Below, piece after piece: positions 1-6,392 of a DNA stretch of 8,422 bases. This DNA comes from Oscillospiraceae bacterium (GTDB lineage: Bacteria > Bacillota > Clostridia > Oscillospirales > Oscillospiraceae), in the NCBI GenBank assembly GCA_016296045.1, contig JAEDKB010000062.1:1-8422 (forward strand), given 5' to 3'. Numbering within the stretch: the stretch's first letter is position 1; every line of letters begins with the position of its first letter. The notes below the pieces were generated by a model. That model was not told the DNA's origin. It did no database searches and saw only the letters and a program-made list of their open reading frames with translations. A program made the translations under genes and the position numbers.

Positions 1-199
1 GCAGTTGCGCAATCGGTTTGAGCTTGGATTCATCCCCCTGCTCCAACGCCAGCACAACGCCCTCACTGCGTTTGTTTGACCGTCCGAAGGGAACTGACAC
101 CCGTGCACCGACCAAAGGGGTCATTCCCTCCGGCACACGATAGCTGTAGGGCTTGTCAATGGCATAAATTGCAGCCGCTACGGCAATTTTCGCAATCAT
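1..199 (-). CDS. priA: Primosomal protein N' (PriA), N-terminal fragment cut by the window edge
   Basis: PriA is the 3'-to-5' helicase that recognises stalled forks and starts replication-restart primosome assembly in the cytoplasm. Only the first 66 codons are present; the gene continues past position 1. The fragment starts MIAKIAVAAAIYAIDKPYSY and continues with the segment VPEGMTPLVGARVSVPFGRS, which matches the start of the PriA 3'-DNA-binding domain (family knowledge). The ATG at 199-197 follows a purine-rich Shine-Dalgarno, GGGGAGGG, at about 206-213. It lies 56 nt after the rpoZ stop, the largest gap in the operon, and only a 5-bp stem sits between them, so read-through is likely. The gmk-rpoZ-priA order is standard in Firmicutes and supports the call. 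The helicase motifs and zinc-binding cysteines are outside the window and cannot be checked. Confidence 0.9.
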   Translation of the reverse strand, partial: MIAKIAVAAAIYAIDKPYSYRVPEGMTPLVGARVSVPFGRSNKRSEGVVLALEQGDESKLKPIAQL

Positions 200-255
200 G
201 CACAGCCCTCCCCTCAGCGGCAGTAAAAACGAGCCGATTTTCGTTCAAAAGCGTA

Positions 256-450
256 TCAATCGTTGATGGAAGCAACCAGCTTGCCCTCGGCAACCTCTTT
301 GATTGCAAGCGTAACAGGCTTTTCTGTCAGCGGCTCATGAAAGGTTTCCGCCTCAATTGAGATCTGACGGGCACGGCGTGCAACCACATTCACCATGAGA
401 TAGCGGCTGTCAATGTTCTTCAGAAGATCAGCCATTGCAGGATACAACAT
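256..450 (-). CDS. rpoZ: DNA-directed RNA polymerase subunit omega
   Basis: A 64-residue omega subunit, the small RNA polymerase component that helps fold and assemble beta-prime. Omega-family features are the segment from about residue 6, MADLLKNIDSRYLMVNVVAR, with an arginine-rich ARRARQIS stretch, and the C-terminal EKPVTLAIKEVAEGKLV block at residues 43-59. The length is within the usual range for Firmicute omega. The reading frame stays open upstream into gmk, but the start is fixed at the ATG 450-448: GGAGGA lies at 459-464 with 8-nt spacing, and translation from there begins the family-like segment. The start codon is one base past the gmk stop, so its ribosome binding site lies inside the gmk 3' end. 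Omega is also a ppGpp-sensing component in some bacteria, which would fit placement beside guanylate kinase; that link is inference. Confidence 0.93.
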   Translation of the reverse strand: MLYPAMADLLKNIDSRYLMVNVVARRARQISIEAETFHEPLTEKPVTLAIKEVAEGKLVASIND

Positions 451-451
451 A

Positions 452-1051
452 TTATTCTTCCTCCTTAAGATGGATCTTACGATATTCGGAGCGGCAGGCC
501 TCTGCGGTGAGAATCGAACGGATCTCCTCCGCGGCCTCCGCAACGGTATTGTTAATAACGATATATTGATATTTCTCGGCAAGCGCACATTCACTGACAG
601 CGATCTGCAAACGCCGTGCGGCAATCTCCGGAGCGGTATCGCCTCTGCCGTTGAGCCGTCTTCCGAGTTCTTCAAATGAAGGCGGCGCGATAAAGATAGA
701 AATTGCATCCGGACGACGCTGCATCACCTGCAGCGCACCCTGTACTTCAATTTCCAAAATCACGCTGCAGCCCTGCTCCAGCGCCTCGTCAACCGGTTTG
801 ACGGGTGTGCCGTAATAGTTTTCGGCATAAAAAGCGTGTTCCAGCAAGCCGTTGTTTGCAATCAGGGTCTCAAACTGCTCCTTACTGATAAAGAAGTAAT
901 GTACACCGTCTACCTCCCCCGGACGGATCGGGCGGGTCGTAGCGGAAACCGAAAAACGCAGCTTGGGATCCGCCTTCATCACTTCACGAAGGACGGTGCC
1001 CTTCCCTACGCCGGAAGGCCCGGAAATAATAATGATTCTGCCTTTTTTCAT
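452..1051 (-). CDS. gmk: Guanylate kinase
   Basis: Guanylate kinase phosphorylates GMP to GDP with ATP in the cytoplasm, feeding GTP and (p)ppGpp pools. The 199-residue product is close to the usual 190-210. The P-loop GPSGVGKGT is at residues 11-19. The GMP-binding segment [19 protein letters not shown] is at 36-54, and the [13 protein letters not shown] stretch at about 71-83 is followed by the ILEIEVQGA strand at 98-106. The lid-type arginines RRLNGRGD are at 131-138. The start ATG overlaps the remA stop as ATGA (1048-1051), and a strong GAGGAGGAG Shine-Dalgarno lies just upstream within remA. The protein ends in an acidic KEEE tail whose codons supply the rpoZ ribosome binding site. All catalytic motifs are intact. 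Confidence 0.97.
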   Translation of the reverse strand: MKKGRIIIISGPSGVGKGTVLREVMKADPKLRFSVSATTRPIRPGEVDGVHYFFISKEQFETLIANNGLLEHAFYAENYYGTPVKPVDEALEQGCSVILEIEVQGALQVMQRRPDAISIFIAPPSFEELGRRLNGRGDTAPEIAARRLQIAVSECALAEKYQYIVINNTVAEAAEEIRSILTAEACRSEYRKIHLKEEE

Positions 1052-1326
1052 ACCGGCTCCTCCTCATCGCGGTAGGTTTCACCCTCTTTGTCACTCAGGC
1101 GTTTTGCAATCGCTTCCGGCGTAATCGCCGAAAGAATCACATGGTCGGTGTCCATGACCAGAACGGCTCGGGTTTTTCGTCCGAAGCTGGCGTCAATGAG
1201 CATGGATCGTTCCTTCGCCTCCTGCACCAGCCGCTTGATCGGAGCGGATTCCGGACTGACAACGCTCAGCAATCGTTCTGCGGAAACCATGTTTCCAAAT
1301 CCAATATTGATCAGCCGCATAGCCAT
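1048..1326 (-). CDS. remA: RemA/DUF370 family DNA-binding regulator
   Basis: A 92-residue RemA-family protein. In Bacillus subtilis RemA is a DNA-binding oligomer that activates biofilm-matrix and osmoprotection operons; in Clostridia its targets are largely unknown. The match is clear over the family core: [20 protein letters not shown] near the N-terminus, then [20 protein letters not shown], the basic [12 protein letters not shown] segment and [18 protein letters not shown]. The chosen ATG at 1326-1324 overlaps the yicC stop by one base (TGATG), an arrangement typical of reinitiation, and gives an N-terminus MAMRLIN that aligns with the Bacillus form. An in-frame GTG one codon upstream is possible but less likely. 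No strong Shine-Dalgarno is visible, so translation probably depends on yicC. The C-terminal tail is acidic and variable. Position between yicC and gmk is standard for the family. Confidence 0.93.
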   Translation of the reverse strand: MAMRLINIGFGNMVSAERLLSVVSPESAPIKRLVQEAKERSMLIDASFGRKTRAVLVMDTDHVILSAITPEAIAKRLSDKEGETYRDEEEPV

Positions 1327-2204
1327 CACTCGATGTTCTGAATCTGCTCGCGGATTTTTTCCAGTTCCGCCTTGATCTCAACAACATTCCGCGCCTGTTC
1401 CAGATCGTTGCCCTTGGAGCCGATGGTGTTTGCCTCGCGATTCATTTCCTGCAGCAAAAAATCAAGCTTTCTGCCGATTGCACCGCCGCCGCTCAGCAGC
1501 GATTCCATCTGGCTCAGATGACTGCGAAGGCGAACGGTTTCCTCATCCACGGCGACTTTATCCGCAAAGATCGCCGCTTCGGTGACGATACGGCTTTCAT
1601 CGATCGTCGTGCTTTCCAGCACCTCACGCAGCTTGTTTTCCAGTCTTGTGCGGTATTCCGCCACTGTTACAGGACTGCGCTCTTCCACCTTTTCCACATA
1701 GCGGAGGATCACCGCCGCGTGTGCACGCAAATCGGCGGCAAGCGCCGCTCCCTCTGTAGCGCGCATGGCGTTATAGTTTTCGATTGCCTCTTGTGTGACC
1801 GAGACGATATCGGCAATGTTCTGCTTTTCATCCTCTTCGGGTTTTTCCACAACAAACACATCCGGATAACGCGAAAGCGCAGTCACGGAAATGTCGTCAC
1901 GCACCTCGTAATCGCTTGCAATGGTGCGCAATGCCGCAAGATACCCCTCTAAAACCGGACGATTCAGACTGATTTTGACATTTTCACCCTCCAGTGCATT
2001 TACGGAAATGAAAACGTCTACCTTGCCGCGGGAAACCTGCTCTTTGATTTTCTGCTTGACGGCGTCCTCTGCATAGGAAAACGCACGCGGCATTTTTACG
2101 CTGCAATCCAGAAAACGGTTGTTTACGGAACGCATTTCCACCGTGATTTCTCGGCCGTTCAATGTTTTTACGGCGCGTCCGTAGCCAGTCATGCTGTGAA
2201 TCAT
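1326..2204 (-). CDS. yicC: YicC/YloC family endoribonuclease
   Basis: A 292-residue YicC-family protein. Members form hexameric endoribonucleases linked to small-RNA turnover in Escherichia coli; the Bacillus homologue is YloC. The N-terminal signature [12 protein letters not shown] is at residues 1-12, followed by [11 protein letters not shown] at 23-33. The C-terminal DUF1732 region carries the most conserved block, [15 protein letters not shown] at 250-264, followed by a charged helix ending the protein. Upstream in-frame codons would extend the ORF by 25 residues, but the start at 2204 has an AGGAGTGA Shine-Dalgarno at 2209-2216 and gives the canonical MxxSMTGYG start. It begins 17 nt after the J-domain gene stops, and its stop overlaps the remA start. 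This gene opens the conserved yicC-remA-gmk-rpoZ-priA block. Confidence 0.95.
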   Translation of the reverse strand: MIHSMTGYGRAVKTLNGREITVEMRSVNNRFLDCSVKMPRAFSYAEDAVKQKIKEQVSRGKVDVFISVNALEGENVKISLNRPVLEGYLAALRTIASDYEVRDDISVTALSRYPDVFVVEKPEEDEKQNIADIVSVTQEAIENYNAMRATEGAALAADLRAHAAVILRYVEKVEERSPVTVAEYRTRLENKLREVLESTTIDESRIVTEAAIFADKVAVDEETVRLRSHLSQMESLLSGGGAIGRKLDFLLQEMNREANTIGSKGNDLEQARNVVEIKAELEKIREQIQNIE

Positions 2205-2208
2205 ATTC

Positions 2209-2216
2209 TCACTCCT
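2209..2216 (-). promoter_or_regulatory. Shine-Dalgarno that fixes the yicC start
   Basis: On the minus strand this reads AGGAGTGA, four bases before the ATG at 2204-2202. It lies in the 17-nt gap after the J-domain gene. It favours the 292-residue form of YicC over upstream in-frame starts that would run into the preceding gene. Confidence 0.75.
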
Positions 2217-2221
2217 ATTGA

Positions 2222-2797
2222 TTATCGGCAGGAGTTGCAAAGGCAGTTCAAGCACATCAGTGAACTGCAGCATTCGCATAGCTCGTCCGTATTATCGTAA
2301 CCCTCCTGCGCCTGTCGGTAGGGATAACCGCCGTTTCCGGCAGTTGCTGCCGCACGGCGATATTCATAATTATTCGGGTCCATACTGTTTGCAATGCGGA
2401 AGTTCTGCGCCGCTTCATCCATCCAGCCTCGTCTCTGCGCAATCACGCCGCGAAGATAATACCATTCGGCATTGTGAACCGGCAGCGCGTTGAGCTTTGC
2501 CTCCGCCTGCTCCAGCTCGCCCATCTGGATCAGTCTCCGAATTTCACTGTAATTCGCATCTCCGGAATACGCATTGCCGCCGTAGCTGGAAGAGGCATTG
2601 CCCGCAGGAGCACCGTTTTTCGTCAGCGCATCATACGCCTCATTGATTTCCTTCATCTTTTCCTGCGCCAGATCGGCAAGGGGATTGTTGGTATAATTAT
2701 CCGGATGATATTTTCGGGCAAGCTCACGATATGCTTTTTTGATTTCTTCCTCTGAAGCGCCGTGCGGCACTCCGAGGACTTCATAGGGGTCTTTCAT
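2222..2797 (-). CDS. J-domain protein with TPR-like middle and cysteine-rich tail
   Basis: A 191-residue protein, not a full DnaJ. Residues 1-60 are a J-domain: PYEVLGV, a basic helix II ([11 protein letters not shown]) and the essential HPD at 31-33, then helix III ending near NEAYDALTK. Such domains stimulate ATP hydrolysis by a DnaK-type Hsp70. Residues 61-80 are a Gly/Ser/Tyr-rich linker. Residues 83-145 look like about two TPR-type helical repeats, with [13 protein letters not shown] and [20 protein letters not shown]. The last 18 residues hold seven cysteines (174, 176, 177, 182, 185, 187, 190), probably metal-binding or thiol-active. There is no G/F region, no DnaJ zinc finger of CxxCxGxG type and no transmembrane helix. 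The start overlaps the DUF5685-like gene stop as ATGA, with AAGGG upstream. The tail suggests a client or membrane-partner adaptor; that is inference. Confidence 0.88.
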   Translation of the reverse strand: MKDPYEVLGVPHGASEEEIKKAYRELARKYHPDNYTNNPLADLAQEKMKEINEAYDALTKNGAPAGNASSSYGGNAYSGDANYSEIRRLIQMGELEQAEAKLNALPVHNAEWYYLRGVIAQRRGWMDEAAQNFRIANSMDPNNYEYRRAAATAGNGGYPYRQAQEGYDNTDELCECCSSLMCLNCLCNSCR

Positions 2798-3663
2798 ACT
2801 TTTTTCCCTTTCTTGCGAAAGATTCCTTCTGCAATACCGGCAAGCACCGTCGGCAAGCCAAAATAAATGATATTCTTCAATATCCCGAAATCCTCTGTCT
2901 TCGGCAAAAGCTCCAGCGCGGAGGCTGCCATACCGATGGAAGCATCCGCCGTTTCGAGGAGCTGTTTTTTATCCTCGACGGTGAGCATTCCGTCCTGAAG
3001 CTGAAATCGATAACGCAGAGGATTATAATTTCCGCTGCGGTTATCCTTCGGAAGATCCTCCAAAGCATCTGCCAAATACAGAAAACGTCCCACATGGTAC
3101 AACAGGACTTCCGCCGCTTTGCGCGTGTTATCGTCCTGACAAAAGGCGGCACAAACGCGCAGCAAGGAGGCAAACGCATCCGCCGTCCGATCAATGCTGG
3201 GGCAGTGCTCGTCCTCCAGGCATTGCAGCTTCTGAAGCTGTTGTTCAAACACGCGGTCTGCCTCCGGATGCTTTTCAGCGGCGCGGCGCCAGCTTTTTTT
3301 ATAGATCAGCAGCGCCGCTCCGGCGGAAAGCCGATGCACAAAATTGCCGTCGCGCTGCGCATCACGCAGCTTCCAGCAAGACAGCAGCACGCTCATATCC
3401 GCTGCAAATTCCATCGCCGCGTCTGAGGGCAGGCAGTCTTTTTTGCATATCACTCTTGCCGGGCAAAAGCAGCGCTCCATCTGCCGATTTTCTTCGTTTT
3501 GCAGCAGGAAATACAGGAAGGTCATGTCGTAATTGACCAAAAAACGGGCAAAAAAGCCGTAATGCTTTTTCAGCGTTCTGCACAGCCCGCAATAGGCTGC
3601 GCGATAACGAAGTTTTTCCTGCTCGGAAAGCTTGTCTTCCCTCGGTAGAACATATCCAAACAT
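2794..3663 (-). CDS. DUF5685-family protein of unknown function, Cys- and Asp-motif containing
   Basis: A 289-residue, largely helical protein that I recognise as DUF5685-like from its start [12 protein letters not shown] and the YCGLC motif (residues 24-28); no function is established. Cysteines form two groups: C25/C28 and C65/C67/C73/C77, which could bind a metal. Further along, KLRDAQRD (98-105) contains D101xxxD105. [20 protein letters not shown] (196-215) contains D199, D203 and D207 followed by G211, Y213 and P215. This resembles the second aspartate motif of squalene/phytoene synthases (DxxxDxxxGRxYxP), but remote homology is only a hypothesis. No signal peptide is seen; the C-terminus ends in a basic FRKKGKKV. 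The ATG lies two bases after the RseC-like stop with no visible Shine-Dalgarno, so reinitiation is likely. The stop overlaps the J-domain gene start, which suggests joint function. Confidence 0.85.
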   Translation of the reverse strand: MFGYVLPREDKLSEQEKLRYRAAYCGLCRTLKKHYGFFARFLVNYDMTFLYFLLQNEENRQMERCFCPARVICKKDCLPSDAAMEFAADMSVLLSCWKLRDAQRDGNFVHRLSAGAALLIYKKSWRRAAEKHPEADRVFEQQLQKLQCLEDEHCPSIDRTADAFASLLRVCAAFCQDDNTRKAAEVLLYHVGRFLYLADALEDLPKDNRSGNYNPLRYRFQLQDGMLTVEDKKQLLETADASIGMAASALELLPKTEDFGILKNIIYFGLPTVLAGIAEGIFRKKGKKV

Positions 3664-3665
3664 AA

Positions 3666-4067
3666 TTATTTCACAAGTTGAATGATCGTGTATTCCGGCG
3701 GATGGTTTTTGACACGTCGGTTATAAAGGACAGCCGGAAGAGTTCCCAAACAGAAGCCGCCCAGACCGATCAGCAGCGCCCATGCACCAAGGCACATCGC
3801 TGCAAGATAGCCAAGCAAAAACAGTGTTAGCGGAAGCAGATAGATCAGCGCCGCCGCCTTGAGCACCACGCCGCTTTCGGATTCGACTACGACAATGTCA
3901 CCCTTCTGCGCGCCGATCGGATTTTTTGCCGTCAGGCGCAGGGTTTGTCCCACTGAACCGCAGCCGCCGCACTTATGGCATTCTCCGCTGCAAGCGCTCT
4001 GTCTGAGCACCAGCAATTGCGCGCTTCCGTCCGGAAACACCGCGTCAACCGTCGCTTTTTTCTGCAT
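3666..4067 (-). CDS. RseC-like membrane protein with a four-cysteine cluster (SoxC/RseC family)
   Basis: A 133-residue protein resembling the RseC/MucC family (SoxR-reducing system). RseC in proteobacteria is an inner-membrane protein linked to an Rnf-type electron-transfer complex; in Clostridia its partner is unknown. An N-terminal soluble part has the cysteine cluster C26, C30, C33, C36 (SACSGECHKCGGC), then a small beta-rich segment with NPIGAQKGDIVVVES. Two hydrophobic helices follow at about 69-92 and 94-115, with a short basic NRRVK after the second, so the family topology of two helices is kept. The frame is open further upstream, but those residues overlap cdaR. The ATG at 4067 lies one base after the cdaR stop and gives the family-like start MQKKATVDAV. 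No clear Shine-Dalgarno is present. Family assignment rests on the cysteine spacing and the two helices. Confidence 0.82.
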   Translation of the reverse strand: MQKKATVDAVFPDGSAQLLVLRQSACSGECHKCGGCGSVGQTLRLTAKNPIGAQKGDIVVVESESGVVLKAAALIYLLPLTLFLLGYLAAMCLGAWALLIGLGGFCLGTLPAVLYNRRVKNHPPEYTIIQLVK

Positions 4068-4068
4068 C

Positions 4069-5298
4069 TCAGGAATTCTTATCGATGACCTGCACCGTAT
4101 ACGGCGCACCGACCACGCCGGCCTTGGAATCGGCGGGAAGCTGGATTTTCAGCGTTACCGTTTTGGTTGCAGGATCATAGTCATTTTTCATATCCGCAGT
4201 GATGATGATGTCATCCTCGGTGATCGCATTGACCGCGTCCACCGTCCCTCGGACGATGATGACAACCGTCTGCTCACCGAAATCAAGATTACTTTCATCA
4301 TCCAAGCGTTCAATATCCGAGCACTTAATCGTAAACTTCTTAATTGTGAGGCCGCTGAAAGTAAGATTGATCTTCACGGTGGGATCCGCAGCGCGATTGG
4401 TCACACCGGCCGGAAGCTCCGGCGTAATCGTCCATGTCTGCTCCTCATAGTACTGCGCCAGATCAATTTCCTTGATCAGCAGTTCATCCAGGCCGCGAAG
4501 CGCCTCCTCCGAACCGGAGACCGCAATCGTTGACGGCTCAATCACACATTTTGCATTTCTAAGCTCGGCACCGCCGCCCGCAATCAGAGAAACCTTCAAC
4601 GGGATCTGCTTATAGCAGGAAACCGGCACGGACACATGAACCGTCGGCACAGACACCGAAACATAGCTGCTCAGTTCCAGCTCTTCATCGTTTTCATCCA
4701 GCAGACGGTATGCCATATCATCGGTCAGTGTTTCGGTTGCATCGTCCAGATTTACGGTGATTACGGCACGGGAAATCTTTTCGACCTCCTCCGTAGGACC
4801 GACAACCGACAGCGTTTCCGTGCTCAGAACCGCCGGATCGCGGACATATCCGTCGGGAAGCGTGCCTTCGTATTCCACTTCAATCGGAATCTCGGGACGT
4901 TCCTTCTTCTCGCTGATATGCACGGAGATCTTGTTGGAGTTCGTGCTGACCAGGCTGATGTCGCCGGAAGCAACCGTTGAGGGTGGATCGAGCGTCCAGC
5001 TCACCTCATAGGAGCCCGCTCTGTCGATGTTGCTGACATCCGCGATTGCCTCCAGAGAGGTGCTGTTCAGCTCTTTCAGGTCAGAACGTCTGCCGGCAAT
5101 TTCCACATTGACCGTCTGATTCTCACCGCCGGTCAGCATCAGATTGTTGCTGTCGAGCTCGCTGGTTCCGATAATGCGGACCTTGATATCGCTGATTCTT
5201 ACCGTATCATTCGGGTTGACAACGGTAACTGCATAGACCCACAAACCGATCGACACAAGCAATGCCAGCAAAAAGGCAAGTGGTTTATGTTTCTGCAT
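4069..5298 (-). CDS. cdaR: CdaR, YbbR-domain regulator of the diadenylate cyclase
   Basis: CdaR is a membrane-anchored extracytoplasmic protein that binds CdaA and tunes c-di-AMP production. The product (409 residues from this ATG) has a short basic start, one N-terminal membrane anchor (about residues 7-27, AFLLALLVSIGLWVYAVTVV), and a long beta-rich exterior. I count four YbbR-type repeats at roughly 32-128, 134-225, 230-313 and 320-405; typical phrases are PIEVEYEGTLPDGYV and EKISRAVITVNLDDA. Bacillus CdaR also has four but is longer. The start is ambiguous: an in-frame GTG at 5307 adds three residues and sits at a similar distance from a purine-rich AAAAAGGGAAAGGG stretch. I chose the ATG because AGGG lies 8 nt before it. 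Either way the gene overlaps the end of cdaA by 14 or 23 nt, showing translational coupling. Confidence 0.92.
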   Translation of the reverse strand: MQKHKPLAFLLALLVSIGLWVYAVTVVNPNDTVRISDIKVRIIGTSELDSNNLMLTGGENQTVNVEIAGRRSDLKELNSTSLEAIADVSNIDRAGSYEVSWTLDPPSTVASGDISLVSTNSNKISVHISEKKERPEIPIEVEYEGTLPDGYVRDPAVLSTETLSVVGPTEEVEKISRAVITVNLDDATETLTDDMAYRLLDENDEELELSSYVSVSVPTVHVSVPVSCYKQIPLKVSLIAGGGAELRNAKCVIEPSTIAVSGSEEALRGLDELLIKEIDLAQYYEEQTWTITPELPAGVTNRAADPTVKINLTFSGLTIKKFTIKCSDIERLDDESNLDFGEQTVVIIVRGTVDAVNAITEDDIIITADMKNDYDPATKTVTLKIQLPADSKAGVVGAPYTVQVIDKNS

Positions 5299-6166
5299 CC
5301 TTGTCACCCTTTCCCTTTTTCGTCCACTTCTGCTGAAGTTTTTTCAATAGGTTGCGCGATGTATCGGTATCCTTAGGCGCCAGCTCATTAAGCAGGAGCT
5401 TTTCCAGGGTCTGCGCCGCAAGATGCCGTTTGAGCATTCCGCTGATTGCAACGGAGATCGTGCCGGTCTCTTCGGAAACGATCACAACCACTGCGTCTGT
5501 CGCCTCGCTGATACCGATACCGGCACGGTGGCGCGTTCCGAGGTCACTGCTGATGTTGCGGTTCTGTGTCAGCGGCAGAACACAGCCTGCCGCTGCAATT
5601 CTTTCGTTGCAGATCAACACCGCACCGTCATGCAGCGCTGCCTTCGTAAAAAACAGATTGCGCAGCAGCTCCGAGGAAACCCGTGCGTCAAGCACCGTTC
5701 CTGTTTTCTGATAGTCGATCAGAGAAGAAGATCGTTCAAACACAATGAGCGCACCGGTGCGTTCTTTCGACATAGTCTCACAGGCAGCGACCGTCTGAGA
5801 AATCACACGATCGATCTCCCGCTGCTGCGTTTTCATGTTGAGAATTTCGCGCAGCGATTTACTGCCGAGCTTTTCGAGCATCCGACGCAGCTCCGGTTGG
5901 AACATAATCACCAACGCAATTAAGCCAATCTCCAGAATCCGATCCAGCAGATAGTTCATCAGATACATATTGAGCAGAGAGGTTACTGCGGAAAGAAGCA
6001 GAATAATCACAACGCTTCTGGCAATCCTGGCAGCTCCCGTCGTCTGGATCATCATAATCAGGGCATAGATGATCACTGCCACCAGCAGGATATCTATGAC
6101 GTCCATAAACTTGATGGTAGGCAGCATCGAAGCAAAATCTTTGAAAAAATTTATTATAGTATCCAT
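5285..6166 (-). CDS. cdaA: Diadenylate cyclase CdaA (c-di-AMP synthase)
   Basis: CdaA condenses two ATP into the essential second messenger c-di-AMP, which controls potassium and osmolyte uptake and cell-wall homeostasis. The 293-residue product has three N-terminal membrane helices (about 23-41, 49-67, 75-90), then the motif FQPELRRMLEKLG at 89-101 and the DAC catalytic domain to about 260. Both catalytic signatures are intact: DGA at 180-182 (ALHDGAVLI) and GTRHRA at 210-215. A long upstream open frame exists, but it is the antisense-free extension through the spacer; the true start is the ATG at 6166, preceded by GGAG at 6175-6178 with 8-nt spacing and by a good promoter. The C-terminus is lysine-rich and overlaps cdaR. 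It is the first gene of the long operon. The usual partner glmM does not follow cdaR. Confidence 0.97.
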   Translation of the reverse strand: MDTIINFFKDFASMLPTIKFMDVIDILLVAVIIYALIMMIQTTGAARIARSVVIILLLSAVTSLLNMYLMNYLLDRILEIGLIALVIMFQPELRRMLEKLGSKSLREILNMKTQQREIDRVISQTVAACETMSKERTGALIVFERSSSLIDYQKTGTVLDARVSSELLRNLFFTKAALHDGAVLICNERIAAAGCVLPLTQNRNISSDLGTRHRAGIGISEATDAVVVIVSEETGTISVAISGMLKRHLAAQTLEKLLLNELAPKDTDTSRNLLKKLQQKWTKKGKGDKDAET

Positions 6167-6197
6167 AAGCAAAACTCCGCTTATACTAATTTCTATA

Positions 6198-6226
6198 ATT
6201 ATATCCGATTTCGGCTTTAATAGCAA
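6198..6226 (-). promoter_or_regulatory. Sigma-A-type promoter upstream of cdaA
   Basis: On the minus strand a perfect -10 TATAAT (6203-6198) follows a -35-like TTGCTA (6226-6221, four of six consensus bases) with an ideal 17-nt spacer. The predicted transcription start near 6191 gives a leader of about 25 nt carrying the cdaA Shine-Dalgarno. It is the best promoter seen in the window and probably drives cdaA through priA. Confidence 0.75.
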
Positions 6227-6307
6227 GAGGAAACTGGGCTTTTTCCCATGGAAACTCTGAATAATTCGGCTTCGGCTGTACAGCATATCTTTTGCCCCAT
6301 CCGTTCC

Positions 6308-6353
6308 GTTTGAAAAGTGGGAAATACATCCGATATTCCCGCACTTTTCAAAC
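6308..6353. repeat. Long inverted repeat between the desulfurase gene and cdaA
   Basis: GTTTGAAAAGT at 6308-6318 is perfectly complemented at 6343-6353. An inner GGGAA (6319-6323) pairs with TTCCC (6336-6340) across a two-base bulge, leaving a 12-base loop. It begins 40 bases after the stop of the desulfurase-like gene. On the minus strand no T-run follows, so it is not a classical intrinsic terminator. It may stabilise the mRNA 3' end, attenuate read-through into cdaA, or bind a regulator; I cannot tell which. Confidence 0.6.
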
Positions 6354-6392
6354 TTTCGTCTGTGACAAAATCTTCTGCTGTCAGCTCCCGCC

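Noticed and set aside
200..255. Terminator between rpoZ and priA
   Set aside because: Only a 5-bp stem (AACGA/TCGTT) with a short T-run is present, too weak to be called.
451..708. Upstream extension of the rpoZ frame
   Set aside because: It overlaps gmk in another frame; the ATG at 450 has a strong GGAGGA and begins the omega-like segment.
1518..1952. Plus-strand open frame of 144 codons
   Set aside because: It is fully antisense to the conserved yicC gene, Cys/His/Phe-rich in a way typical of shadow frames, with no ribosome binding site.
3859..4533. Plus-strand open frame of 224 codons
   Set aside because: It lies antisense across two well-supported genes (the RseC-like gene and cdaR), and its translation shows no domain or compositional order.
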